This document shows positions 34,641 to 45,408 of a DNA stretch of 64,000 bases, one piece after another; positions within the stretch are counted from its first letter, which is position 1, and the number at the start of each line of letters is the position of its first letter. Position numbers and translations under genes: made by a program. This stretch comes from Sialis fuliginosa (taxonomy: Eukaryota > Arthropoda > Insecta > Megaloptera > Sialidae), in assembly GCA_961205875.1 (NCBI GenBank), contig OY540810.1, forward strand, positions 1,984,001 to 2,048,000, in the 5' to 3' direction. Below the pieces are notes generated by a model. That model saw only the letters and a program-made list of their open reading frames with translations. It ran no database searches and was not told where the DNA came from.

Positions 34641-36786
34641 ATGGAAAATAACATCACCATTAATACAGAAATATCTTCTTTAGATATTGATAAAGCGTGC
34701 AGGTGTTGTTTAAATAATAGTGGAACGTTGAGAAGCATATTTATCACAAAGAAATTCACGGACACAGAAATACGGTTGATTGACATGTTAATGGAGTGTG
34801 CCAATGTACAGGTAAATTGTAAATAAAGTTAAATTTATGTAAAAGAGTAACTTTATATATGGTATGGTTTTAGATTTCAGAAAACGAATCTCTACCTTTA
34901 AAACTGTGCGAAACATGTACAGAAAAATTACAAAATTCATATACATTTAAAAAGAAATGCGAAGCTACAGATACAATTTTACGTAACTATTATGATAAAA
35001 TTAAAGAAGAAGAAGTAGATTCAGACAGTGATTATGAACCGAAGCCTCTAGATGTTTTAATAAGTGAAGAGAAAATCAGTACAAGGAGAAAATATGTCCG
35101 GCGAAAAAAAATACAATCGAAAGAAACTGTTAAACCTTTGAAAAGAAGAAAAAGAAGTAATAAAACAGCACAGATAAAAACAGAAAATGTAGATTTATCA
35201 ATAAAAAATGAAGATGATAAAAATAACCTCAAAACAGAAAATTGTGAAAACAATGAAATTAAAACTGAAACAGATACAGACGCAATAAAAACAGAAGAGC
35301 CAGACAAGAAACCACTGTCAGATGTTGAGAAAGCTTCACGTAACAGAAACCGTAGCCGTATGAAAAACGGTATACATCGCACGATTCTGTCATGTCCCCA
35401 TTGCGACTATAAGAGCCCCAGGTCCAGTTTGAACATTCATATGCGAGTACACACAAAAGAACAGCCCTACTCATGTGAATTCTGTGGCAGGAGATTCAGT
35501 TTTAATGGTGAGTTGAAAAAAAGTTAGATTCACAGGTTTTGTATTGTCAAGCTTCTTAAAATAAAATAAAATATGTTTTTTGTCTAGGTAACCTTCAGAG
35601 GCACCTGAAGATACACACGGGTGATAGGCCTCATAAATGTACAGAGTGTGACAAAGCGTTCATACAGCACGCATCTTTGCTGGACCATGCGCGAGTCCAT
35701 AGCGGTGAGAAGATTTATAAATGCGACCTATGTGATAGGAGCTTCACTCAAGCGGGCCAGCTCAGAAAACATGTCCGCTTACACGTTGATCCGAGGTAGG
35801 ACACTATTTGAAATTTGAATATATATTGAATAACGCTTCTATCGGTTTGGAAAAATATATAAAACATACTTCTTAATAAATATTTATTTGGTCTTTTCGT
35901 GGATATTATAATTGACAGTCTTGTTCAAAAAATATTTTAGCTAGTCTTGTATGAAAGGAGTAGAATATATTATTTTTAAGGTTATTAAAAACAGATATAT
36001 TCTAAAATATTAACCAAAATCTTTTAAAAGTCTTGTAATTTTTCCCCTGGATATTTGTAGCCACTTTAAAAAAGTAAAAAGCATATGCGCGTCATTCAGT
36101 TACAGAAAGACGCACGCCGCCACAACCGCCAATAAACCATCGTCAAATGCATGTCACACATGCCCCATCTGCCACAAATCGTTCAACACGCGCAGCATCC
36201 TCAAGGTGCACTCTCTGATCCACGGACCGAAGGACTTCCTGTGCTCAGATTGCGGCCGCGGGTTCGTGTCCAAGGCCGGGCTTGCGTCGCACTACCGCAC
36301 TCACTCAGGCGCACGTCCGTACGCGTGTGAAACTTGCGGCAAGGCGTTCTCGCAAACCGGCTCGCTCAAAGCACACTTGCTCATACACACGGGCGTCAAG
36401 CCGTACGTCTGCAGTGTGTGCGGGAAGGCGTTCACGCAGAGGAACCACCTCAGGTACGTGGAAATAAACATACATATTTACAGCGGCACACTCCGTTGAA
36501 ACATCGTTTTACATGTACGGAAGCACGCTCCATTAAAACATCGCTTTGCGTGTACAGCAGCGTAAACCATACATTTTTTTTTTTTTTCGAAAGGTACCAT
36601 CTTCGTATACACACGGGAGAAAGGCCGTATGTGTGCAATATCTGCAACAAGAGCTTCACAGTCAATGGCACGCTGACAGTTCACATGCGCCTCCATACGG
36701 GTGAAACCCCGTTCATTTGCGACCATTGCGGTAAGGGGTTCTACGATTCGAGCAGTCTCAAGAAGCATACAAAAAGCCACACATGA
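34641..36786 (+). CDS. ZAD-C2H2 zinc-finger protein 2
   Basis: Five exons: 34,641-34,811; 34,874-35,507; 35,588-35,795; 36,106-36,453; 36,594-36,786; 517 residues. ZAD Cys are at 20, 23, 69 and 72, with the same phase-0 intron after Val-Gln as the other four family members. The long linker is basic then acidic and carries repeated Ile/Leu-Lys-Thr-Glu words that fit the SUMO acceptor consensus. Ten C2H2 fingers follow, with TGERP/TGEKP-like linkers, ending in CGKGFYDSSSLKKH, closely like the end of ZAD-ZNF 5. Exon 4 is GC-rich in third positions, unlike exons 1-3. Probable nuclear transcription regulator. The 3' end is 640 bp before CSN2. Confidence 0.9.
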
Positions 36787-37426
36787 ACATAATTGTAAAT
36801 AGATTGAAAATGTACGTTGTGTGTTTTTATATGTATTTATTATAGTATAGTCGAATAAGTTATGGTTATTTTAGAATACGATAGTTGTGTTTTATTTATA
36901 GAGTGCGCTAGAGTCACTCACTTTACCCTTAACTACACCAGTGGTTGAATACAATTCTTTTCCGCATTTTCCGAATTCTTTCATAAAACAATTATAAAAT
37001 TAATTGTAATTTATTTTAGGTAGTTAAAATATTTTTTTTAAATGAAGAACGTCAGCATAGGCAATCAGCTAGACATACGTGTTATTACATTGTATATACA
37101 CGTGGTAGGTAAGTAGGTACCTGTAACTTCCTGATTATGTACTATGAATTATCTCCAAGAGATTTCCATAAGTACTCTCGAGGAAAAATGGCGTCTACAT
37201 TATCTGTCATATTTAAATTTGTCAATAAGACTACAACTTATTTTTAAATATATCACAAATTTTATGTCGAAACTGCACACAAACGCGCATCTATATTGAG
37301 TATAATACACACGAGATACTTTCTTATCGTGCGAGAACTCAAAATAACTTAAAAGAAATCAAAGTACGTACTTATTGCTTATAACCTATAAACTACTTTC
37401 CGATCTGAAAAATTATATACAAAATC
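36787..37426. other. Intergenic region ZAD-ZNF 2 to CSN2
   Basis: AT-rich, no gene. It must contain the 3' end of ZAD-ZNF 2 and the promoter and leader of CSN2. No repeat family recognised. Confidence 0.45.
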
Positions 37427-38761
37427 ATGTCGGATAATGATGAAGATTTCATGTGCGACGAAGAAGAAGATTACGGACTTGAATATTCTGAAGACAGTAA
37501 TTCAGAACCGGACGTTGATCTTGAAAATCAATACTATAATAGCAAAGCCCTCAAAGAAGATGATCCTAAAGCTGCGTTAATTTCTTTCCAAAAAGTTCTC
37601 GATCTCGAAGGCGGAGAAAAAGGTGAATGGGGCTTCAAGGCTCTCAAACAGATGATCAAAATCAACTTCAAACTCTCCAACTACAACGAAATGATGTCCC
37701 GTTACAAACAGCTTTTAACCTATATCAAAAGTGCAGTTACAAGAAATCATAGTGAAAAAAGCATAAACTCAATCCTTGATTACATTTCTACATCAAAAAA
37801 CATGGAATTGCTGCAGGATTTCTACGAGACAACTCTTGATGCATTAAAAGATGCTAAAAATGATCGCCTTTGGTTCAAAACAAACACAAAACTCGGGAAG
37901 TTATATTTTGATCGTGCTGATTACAATAAGCTTGCGAAAATATTAAAACAGTTGCATCAATCGTGTCAGACAGATGAAGGTGAAGACGATCTTAAAAAAG
38001 GGACCCAACTCTTGGAAATTTACGCACTTGAAATACAAATGTACACAGCCCAAAAGAACAACAAGAAACTGAAGACTTTATATGAACAATCACTCCATAT
38101 AAAATCTGCAATACCCCATCCGCTGATTATGGGGGTTATCAGAGAATGCGGAGGAAAGATGCATCTTCGAGAAGGAGAATTTGAAAAAGCTCATACAGAT
38201 TTCTTCGAAGCTTTCAAAAACTATGACGAATCTGGAAGTCCAAGGCGTACGACTTGTCTCAAGTACCTCGTACTTGCAAATATGCTAATGAAGTCAGGGA
38301 TCAACCCTTTCGATAGTCAGGAAGCAAAACCTTACAAAAATGATCCAGAAATTCTCGCAATGACAAATTTAGTCATGTCGTATCAAAATAACGATATTGG
38401 CGAGTTTGAAAAGATCCTCAAGCAAAATAGAAAGAATATAATGGATGATCCGTTCATCAGAGAGCACATAGAAGACCTCTTGCGTAACATTAGGACGCAA
38501 GTTTTGATAAAATTAATCAAACCGTATACCCGTATTCATATCCCGTTCATTTCTAAGGAGTTAAATATTGATGCAGGAGAAGTAGAGGGATTGCTTGTAT
38601 CATGTATCTTAGATAACACTATCAGAGGACGAATCGATCAGGTAAATCAGCTGTTGGAGTTAGATAGGAAATCTACGTGCGCTGCGAGATACGTGGCGCT
38701 CGATAAGTGGACGAACCAGCTCAGTTCGTTGCATTTGGCTGTAACTAATAAGATGGCTTGA
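37427..38761 (+). CDS. CSN2: COP9 signalosome subunit 2 (Alien)
   Basis: A single uninterrupted exon of 444 residues, one longer than human CSN2 and colinear with it. The COP9 signalosome removes NEDD8 from cullins and so controls SCF-type ubiquitin ligases in nucleus and cytoplasm; CSN2 docks the cullin-RBX1 substrate (established). The acidic N-terminus holds [20 protein letters not shown]. The helical repeat region has [19 protein letters not shown] and [20 protein letters not shown]. The PCI domain occupies about residues 255-415, with [20 protein letters not shown] and [24 protein letters not shown] lies 22 bp after the stop. The lack of introns could mean an old retrocopy or simply intron loss. 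No A-tail or flanking duplication is visible. Confidence 0.96.
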   Translation: MSDNDEDFMCDEEEDYGLEYSEDSNSEPDVDLENQYYNSKALKEDDPKAALISFQKVLDLEGGEKGEWGFKALKQMIKINFKLSNYNEMMSRYKQLLTYIKSAVTRNHSEKSINSILDYISTSKNMELLQDFYETTLDALKDAKNDRLWFKTNTKLGKLYFDRADYNKLAKILKQLHQSCQTDEGEDDLKKGTQLLEIYALEIQMYTAQKNNKKLKTLYEQSLHIKSAIPHPLIMGVIRECGGKMHLREGEFEKAHTDFFEAFKNYDESGSPRRTTCLKYLVLANMLMKSGINPFDSQEAKPYKNDPEILAMTNLVMSYQNNDIGEFEKILKQNRKNIMDDPFIREHIEDLLRNIRTQVLIKLIKPYTRIHIPFISKELNIDAGEVEGLLVSCILDNTIRGRIDQVNQLLELDRKSTCAARYVALDKWTNQLSSLHLAVTNKMA

Positions 38762-38782
38762 AGTTTTATATCTAATTATTAA

Positions 38783-38788
38783 AATAAA
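38783..38788 (+). terminator. Polyadenylation signal of CSN2
   Basis: AATAAA 22 bp after the stop, followed by a T-rich downstream element. Confidence 0.7.
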
Positions 38789-38867
38789 GTGTTTTTTTCT
38801 GATTAAATTTGTTTTTATTTTCGTTGTTTTAAATGTAGGATTTTCAAAAAAGGTATTCTACAAATCT

Positions 38868-38929
38868 TGCCACATTGCAGTGAACATTTTCGGGCCCCGA
38901 TGTCCACTGCAAAAGCCAAGATCCATACA
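38868..38929. mobile_element. Family E fold-back element, degenerate copy
   Basis: Between the converging CSN2 and eIF3g genes. It holds CCACATTGCAGTGAACATTT and ends in AAAGCCAAGATCCAT, matching family E. Part of the outer inverted repeat is lost. Confidence 0.55.
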
Positions 38930-39123
38930 AAGATATTCTTCATTTTTTAAATCTCTTAAGTTTTGTATTCAATCAGTTATTGTAATATTTTTACCTACTT
39001 TTATACCAATTTATAATAATACAACAAACCTAAAACAGCCTGGAATACAAAATAAATAAATAAAAACAAGCACGTATCTAAATTACTTTATTCATCGCGA
39101 AAACGTACAAAATATATAACAAA

Positions 39124-40094
39124 TCATTGATTAGAATGACTCGGAGGCTTTGACCAATCGACTCCCAGAATCAAATGATCATATCCATGTCCGTTCAGCG
39201 TCTGTATAGCATTCGCTGCATCCTGCCTAAACTTGAAGTGAACATAAGCGAATCCTTTACATTTATTAGTGGCCTTATCTTTTGCTAAGAACAGTTTGTG
39301 CACCGGCCCGAACTGTTTAACTAAATCTTCAAGATCTCCTTCAGTTGTTGAGTCACTCAGGTTGGAAATACGTATTGCAGTTGCATCGTCTCTCCTTGGC
39401 ATGTTTGGATTATCTCCACGTTTCACTGCGCCTTCTCTCAAGGAAGGTGCAATATACTTATTTGTGCTCTGTTTCACCTGCTCTTGCACACCTAAGAAAC
39501 AAATAAAAATGTTTAAACACTTACCGTTAAGTGTATGTATTTATAACTAACCTGGGAAAGTGACTTTTTTCTCTTCTTGCAACTTAGCTGGCAACCCGGT
39601 ATCTTTCCATGGACACTTTGTGGTCCAATGGTCTCCACTACAGATACGGCACTTGACTACACCTTTATCTCCGAGACCTGCAAATAAAACAAACCCAATT
39701 ACGTTACTTCAAAATGCACATGCACATTAGTTAACATACCTTTAAGTTTATCGATAGCACTCTCTTCTTCGACTTTATTGTCCTCTTCTTTATTCGTAAT
39801 AAACTGCATGTAAACATCTTCAGCTACAACTGTTGTGGAAGGATTAGGACCAGGTTTATCATCGGATGATTCGCCAAACTTGGGCCAGGTTTTTCTTACA
39901 GCAATGCTTTTCGATACGATACGCTTTTCTATTTTATAAGTGCGCACAATCTTCACCTTATGGTTATTGTCGACTTTATACTCTGTGCAAATCTTGTAGC
40001 CATTTTCATATACTTCTGTTGCAGGAGGCAAAGTTCCACCCTCTAGCTCGACCTCATCTGCCCAACTGGTCTTAACGTCGTCTGCTACAGGCAT
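39124..40094 (-). CDS. EIF3G: Translation initiation factor eIF3 subunit G
   Basis: Three exons: 39,740-40,094; 39,552-39,677; 39,124-39,491; 282 residues. eIF3g binds mRNA and 40S near the entry channel during scanning in the cytoplasm (established). The N-terminal half has [30 protein letters not shown] and [15 protein letters not shown] zinc-knuckle-like [13 protein letters not shown] follows in exon 2. The C-terminal RRM (about residues 200-280) carries RNP2 IRISNL and RNP1 KGFAYVHF and ends [11 protein letters not shown]. Junctions are all G|GT across codons and in phase. The upstream leader may contain a further intron, since donor-like sequence lies just 5' of the ATG. Divergent from ZAD-ZNF 3, with 447 bp between the starts. 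Confidence 0.95.
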
Positions 40095-40541
40095 TTTCTA
40101 AAGAAATCTGTAACAAAAAACATGTTAATGTACAACAATAAAAAAAAACGATTATTAGAAAAGTTAAGAATGCACATACCTTTATTTGTTTGTAATGAAT
40201 ATATTCTTAAAGATGGAATCTGTAGAAATATATATGAATCGCTTAATTCATAAAAATAATAAATATTTTAACAATTTGTCAAATTACAAAATGTCGAAAT
40301 AGCACATGTCAAATACATAGATAAAAGAAACGCGAGGAAAATAATGTCAGTAATGCCAATATCAAGTAAATTTAAATTTATTTATATTTTTTTGAATACG
40401 AAAAATTCACAGAAAAATTCATCCCAGGAAGAATTATTAATAACAAATAAAATTAATTTAATAGTAAATTACATAACTAAACAATATGCATTTATAAAAT
40501 AAAAGTCAAAACAACAAAACATATTTTGCTTACTTATAAAA
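40095..40541. promoter_or_regulatory. Divergent intergenic region, eIF3g / ZAD-ZNF 3
   Basis: The 447-bp gap holds the eIF3g leader and the start of a duplicated block (from about 40,325). The part just before the ZAD-ZNF 3 ATG, including AATATGCATTTATAAAAT, is conserved before ZAD-ZNF 4 and may carry the shared promoter. Confidence 0.5.
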
Positions 40542-42147
40542 ATGTCGAATTGCGGAGTGACGTCTTTATATATTAAAACGGAACAATTAGACAAAATCGA
40601 CTATAATAATGTATGTCGTTCTTGCCTTACAAACACCAATTTGGAACCTTTATTCGAAAACGTATCTCATTTACAACAATTTCCACTACAAACAATTATA
40701 ATGGAGTGTGCTTCCGTACAGGTAAATTAATTATTACCAAATTTCGCTTAAATATTAATAAATAAATTTATTTCAGTTGGCTGAAAACGACGATTTGCCT
40801 CAAAAGATATGTACTCAGTGCATTAACCTGTTCAATCAATACTATGCCTTCAAAAAACAGTGCGAGAATAATGATAAATTACTACATGCACATAAAGAAA
40901 ATATTAAAGATGAAGATACAGACTGTTCAAACATTGAAACCAACTTTTATGACGAAGAAATATGTGATACAAGAAGTATACAGTGTGAGAATAATGATAA
41001 AGTACTACGACCACATAAAAATAATATTAAAGATGAAGATACAAACTATTCAAACATCAAAACTAATATGTACGACGAAGAAATATGTGATAGAAGTATA
41101 GAAGAATATAAAACAAATGGAAAATTTAAATGTGACAAATGTAGCATAATGTTTCCATCTCGTCTTGAATGTGATTTGCACATCAAGCAAACTAATCACA
41201 GAAAGTATATACGTTTGAGATGTCAACTGTGCGACAAATACATCCTATCAAGACACATGAGTACACATAGGCGGACACATATGACTGATAAACAAAAAAG
41301 AAAATATCCGTGCACTTTATGCAATGCAAAATTCACCATGAAAGGTAACTTACAGAGACATGTATTGCAGCATACAGGTGAAAGAAAGTACAAATGCTCT
41401 AAATGTGATAAGGCTTTTACACAAAAGACAACTTTAAATGATCATCTAATAGTTCATTCAGATTCTAAACCTTTTATCTGCTACTGTGGCCAAACTTATA
41501 AGCGACGTATATCGCTTAAAAATCATTTAAAACTGCATACAGGTTATAAAGCAGAGAATACGGATATAAAAAAACAGGGACAACACAAAAAACCAATAGA
41601 ATCCGATTCAAAATATTCGTGTGGTGTTTGTTTTAAAGAATTTAGAAATAAGTACGTTTTCAAGACCCATACACAAACACATGTAAAACAATATTTATGC
41701 AGTGATTGCGGAAAGTGTTTCTCAACTAAATGCATCCTCGATAAGCATTTATTAGTACACACAGGTTTAAAATCGTTTAAGTGTGATTTTTGTGATAAAA
41801 CTTTTGCGTATCAAGGATCTCTGAAGAATCACTTATACACGCACTCCGGAGAACGTAATTACAAGTGTGAAGTCTGCAGTAAGACGTTTATTCAGAGCAG
41901 TCACCTTAACACGCATAAAAAACTGCATGTAGGGTTGAAACCACATATTTGTTCGATTTGTAGTAAGGAGTTTGCCCTGAAAGGGAATTTGACAGCGCAC
42001 ATAAGAATACATGCTGGAGAGAAAAGTGTTGTTTGTGAAGTTTGTGATAAACGCTTCTACGATGCAACCAATCTAAGAAAACACCAAAAAAGAGTTCACA
42101 CGATGATAGCAAATGCAACGAGACCATCTTGTGAAATATTTGAATAA
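40542..42147 (+). CDS. ZAD-C2H2 zinc-finger protein 3 (tandem duplicate a)
   Basis: Two exons: 40,542-40,721 and 40,777-42,147; 516 residues. ZAD Cys are at 25, 28, 72 and 75, with the family's phase-0 intron between the pairs. The linker is a 41-residue block present twice in tandem (DNA 40,858-40,980 and 40,981-41,100), with words QCENNDK, IKDEDT and DEEICD. Eleven C2H2-type fingers follow in one exon. Finger 5 has only one residue between its Cys (FICYCGQTY), so it may bind zinc poorly. The last finger is VCEVCDKRFYDATNLRKH. N-terminal IKTE fits a SUMO acceptor. AATAAA overlaps the stop codon. Likely nuclear; targets unknown. Confidence 0.9.
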
Positions 42148-42152
42148 ATAAA
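42143..42152 (+). terminator. Polyadenylation signals overlapping the ZAD-ZNF 3 stop
   Basis: Two overlapping AATAAA words share bases with the TAA stop codon. The duplicate gene has the same arrangement at 44,725-44,730, so the arrangement predates the duplication. Confidence 0.55.
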
Positions 42153-42423
42153 ATCAAGTCATTTTTTATTAAACTTTTTATTTTTTACACTATATCTACA
42201 TCAAAAAAAATTCTTATCTTTTATACTAGGTGGATAAAAGAAAAAACTTTTCCTGCTTGGAGTCAAATTTGTGACAGGAAAACAGAGACCATATTGATAC
42301 TCATCAACATTAAGGTGTTCCTGATTTTCAGGAAGTTTTAGAAATGTTTTGTTTTTTCCAATTTTTTAGTAAAATAAGTCCACTTGCTCTTTGTACCTAC
42401 TAAATGATTCTTCAAAATGAATT

Positions 42424-42961
42424 GATACCATTTAGAACCATTCATCTGTGATAGGGGGCGAGTTGTGAATTTATTAATTTAATACAAGGGACTCAAATAT
42501 CACTCAATACGGATCTGTACAATTTTTTTAATTGATTAAATTACAAACAAGGTTTCTATATAAGTATGTAGTGTATGTGGATTTGCTATTTTAACAATAC
42601 GGGCCTAAAACATTACTTAATACGTGTCTGAACTTTTTTTTAAATGTTACTACGTTAAAGTACAGGTAGGTAAAAGTTTAATTTAATTTTTTTTGTTTTA
42701 ATTAAATCTGAAATTAACAATTGATTAATTGCAAGATTTTTCAGTCAACAATTAATCAATTGTTAATTGTGATAACTCGCAATTACAAGTAACTGTATTA
42801 TTAATCGTTAGTTAAAAATAAGAAATGCAATTTATTTGTTAATTTTTATTTGCTTTTACGATTGAATTTTGCCCAACTGTTGTAGTCGATTATGCATATC
42901 TGTGCATGTTACTACTGTTTGAGAGCCACATGAGTATTGTCAACTAAACGATGCGCGCGCA
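42424..42961. other. Spacer between the two tandem ZAD-ZNF units
   Basis: AT-rich, with no recognisable gene or repeat family. A local inverted word (TTAACAATTGATTAAT and its complement) lies near 42,715-42,770. Confidence 0.45.
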
Positions 42962-44944
42962 AAAGATGAAACGCGAAGAAAATAATGTCAGTAATGCCAA
43001 TATCAAGTAAAATGACATTTATTTATATATTTATTTTTGAATACGAAGAATTCATCCCAGAAAGATTAATTAATAATAAATAGATTTAATTTAATAGTAA
43101 ATTACATAACTAAACAATATGCATTTATAAAATGAAAGTCAAAGCAACAAAACATATTTTGCTTACAAAAATGTCGAATTTCCGAGTGTCGTCTTTAAAT
43201 ATTAAAACGGAACAATTAGACAAAATTGATTATAATAATGTATGTCGTTCTTGCCTTACAAATACAAATTTGGAACCTTTATTCGAAAACGTATCACATT
43301 TACAACAATTTTCACTACAAACAATTATAATGGAGTGTGTTTCTGTTCAGGTAAATTAATTATACATTGTCACCAAATTTCGTTTAAATATTAACAAATA
43401 AATTTATTTCAGTTGGCTGAAAACGACGATCTGCCTCAAAAGATATGTACTCAGTGCATTAACCTGTTCAATCAATACTATGCCTTCAAAAAACAGTGTG
43501 AGAATAATGATAAATTACTACGTGCACATAAAGAGAATATTAAAGATGAAGATACAAACTGTTCAAACATCAAAACTAACATTTATGACGAAGAAATATG
43601 TGATACAAGAAGTATACAGTGTGAGAATAATGATAAATTACTACTGGCGCATAAAGATAAAATTAAAGATGAAGATACAAACAGTTCAAATATCGAAACC
43701 AAAATTTACAATGAAGAAATATGTGATACAAGTATAGAAGAGTACAAAACAAATGGAAAATTTAAATGTAACAAATGTAGCATAATGTTTCCATCTCGTC
43801 TTGAATGTGATTTGCACATCAAGCAAACTAATCACAGAAAGTATATACGTTTGAGATGTCATTTGTGCGACAAATACATCGTATCAGGAAACATGAGTAC
43901 ACATAGGCGGACACATATGACTGATAAACAAAAAAGAAAATATCAATGCACATTATGCAATGCAAAATTCACCATGAAAGGTAACTTACAGAGGCATGTA
44001 TTACAGCATACAGGTGAAAGAAAGTACAAATGCTCTAAATGTGATAAGGCTTTTACACAAAAGACAACTTTAAACGATCATCTAATAGCTCATTCAGATT
44101 CTAGACCTTTTATCTGCTACTGTGGCCAAACTTATAAGCGACGTATATCACTTAAAAATCATTTAAAACTGCATACGGGTTATAAAACAGAGAATACGGA
44201 TATAAAAAAGGTGTGTGATGTTTGTTTTAAAGAATTTACAAATGAGTATGTTTTCAAGAAACATACAAAAACGCATGTCAAACCATATTTATGCAGTGAT
44301 TGTGGGAAGTCTTTTTCAAGGAAATGCTACCTCGATACGCATTTATTAGTACACACAGGTTTAAAATCGTTTAAGTGTGATTTTTGTGATAAAACTTTCG
44401 CGTATCAAGGATCTCTGAAGAATCACTTATACACGCACTCCGGAGAACGTAATTATAAGTGTGAAGAATGCAATAAGACGTTTATTCAGAGTAGTCACCT
44501 TACCACGCATAAAAAACTACATGTAGGGTTGAAACCATATATTTGTTCGATTTGTAGTAAGGAGTTTGCCCAGAAAGGAAATTTGACAGCACATATGAGA
44601 ATACATGCTGGGGAGAAAAATGTTGTTTGTGAAGTTTGTGATAAACGCTTCTACGATACAACCAATCTAAGAAAACATCAAAAAAGAGTTCACACAAAGA
44701 TAGTAAATGCAACAATATCATCTGAATAAATAAAATCAACTTTTTTTTATTAAAATTTTTATTTTTTATACTATCCACATAAAAATAATTCTTATCTTCT
44801 TACTAGGTGGATAAAAGAAAAAAAATTCTCCTGTTTGGGGAATCGAAAAAACAGAGACCATACTCTACAACGTTAAGGTTTTCCTGATTTTCAAGAAGTT
44901 TTAGAAATGTTTGTACGTACTAAATGATTCTTCGAAATGAATTG
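42962..44944 (+). repeat. Tandem gene duplication, unit 2
   Basis: Second copy of 40,325-42,423, same orientation, about 2.6 kb downstream start to start. Exons are highly similar; the flanks carry indels. Confidence 0.85.
43171..44729 (+). CDS. ZAD-C2H2 zinc-finger protein 4 (tandem duplicate b)
   Basis: Two exons: 43,171-43,350 and 43,413-44,729; 498 residues. The start was chosen to match ZAD-ZNF 3; an in-frame ATG 39 bp upstream (43,132) would add 13 residues. The layout equals duplicate a: ZAD, doubled 41-residue linker (43,494 and 43,617), eleven fingers. It has lost about 14 residues before finger 6, where the spacer is reduced to IKKVCD, and has a C-terminus four residues shorter. 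Differences occur inside finger helices as well (for example finger 2 SGNMSTH against SRHMSTH), so binding preference may have drifted. Both copies are intact. Confidence 0.9.
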
Positions 44945-45408
44945 TAATTTTAATACATAAAACTAGACTATTGAGTTTTGGAGTTCTATGTTGTCAAACA
45001 GGTGATTTTTTTTCTATATCCACCAAAATAATACTTTAGATTAAGTACAAAATACATATATACAATTTTAGTAGTAGATTAACCACACACAGATCTGTAT
45101 TACTCCTTATCTCATTGAAAGCCACTTAAGTACTGTTTAATTTAAAGTTAAACTCATTTTTTTAATATCCGTTTGGCTCATCTACGTATACAATAATAAT
45201 ACTTATCCTTTGGTAATTTAAAAGTTGATAATACTGATATTTATTACCAAAGATCGACATTTATATACAGAGTATTTCAACTTTGAAGTACTAGTACCAA
45301 GTACTCAGTGAAAATACTTGAAGTATTCAGTATTATACTCTTCCAAATACATAAATATAGCGCTCACAACAAGGTTTGTAATATGAATGGAGTGCGCCGC
45401 TGTACATC
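44945..45408. other. Convergent intergenic region, ZAD-ZNF 4 / ZAD-ZNF 5
   Basis: AT-rich, with no gene. A local repeat of CTTGAAGTATTCAGTATTA-type words occurs near 45,280-45,340. Confidence 0.4.

Larger units (their letters stand above)
40325..42423 (+). repeat. Tandem gene duplication, unit 1
   Basis: Matches 42,962-44,944. Similarity starts upstream at AATAATGTCAGTAATGCCAA and extends past the stop to AATGATTCTTC-AAATGAATTG. It therefore includes promoter, intron and 3' region. Flank identity is visibly lower than exon identity. Confidence 0.85.
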
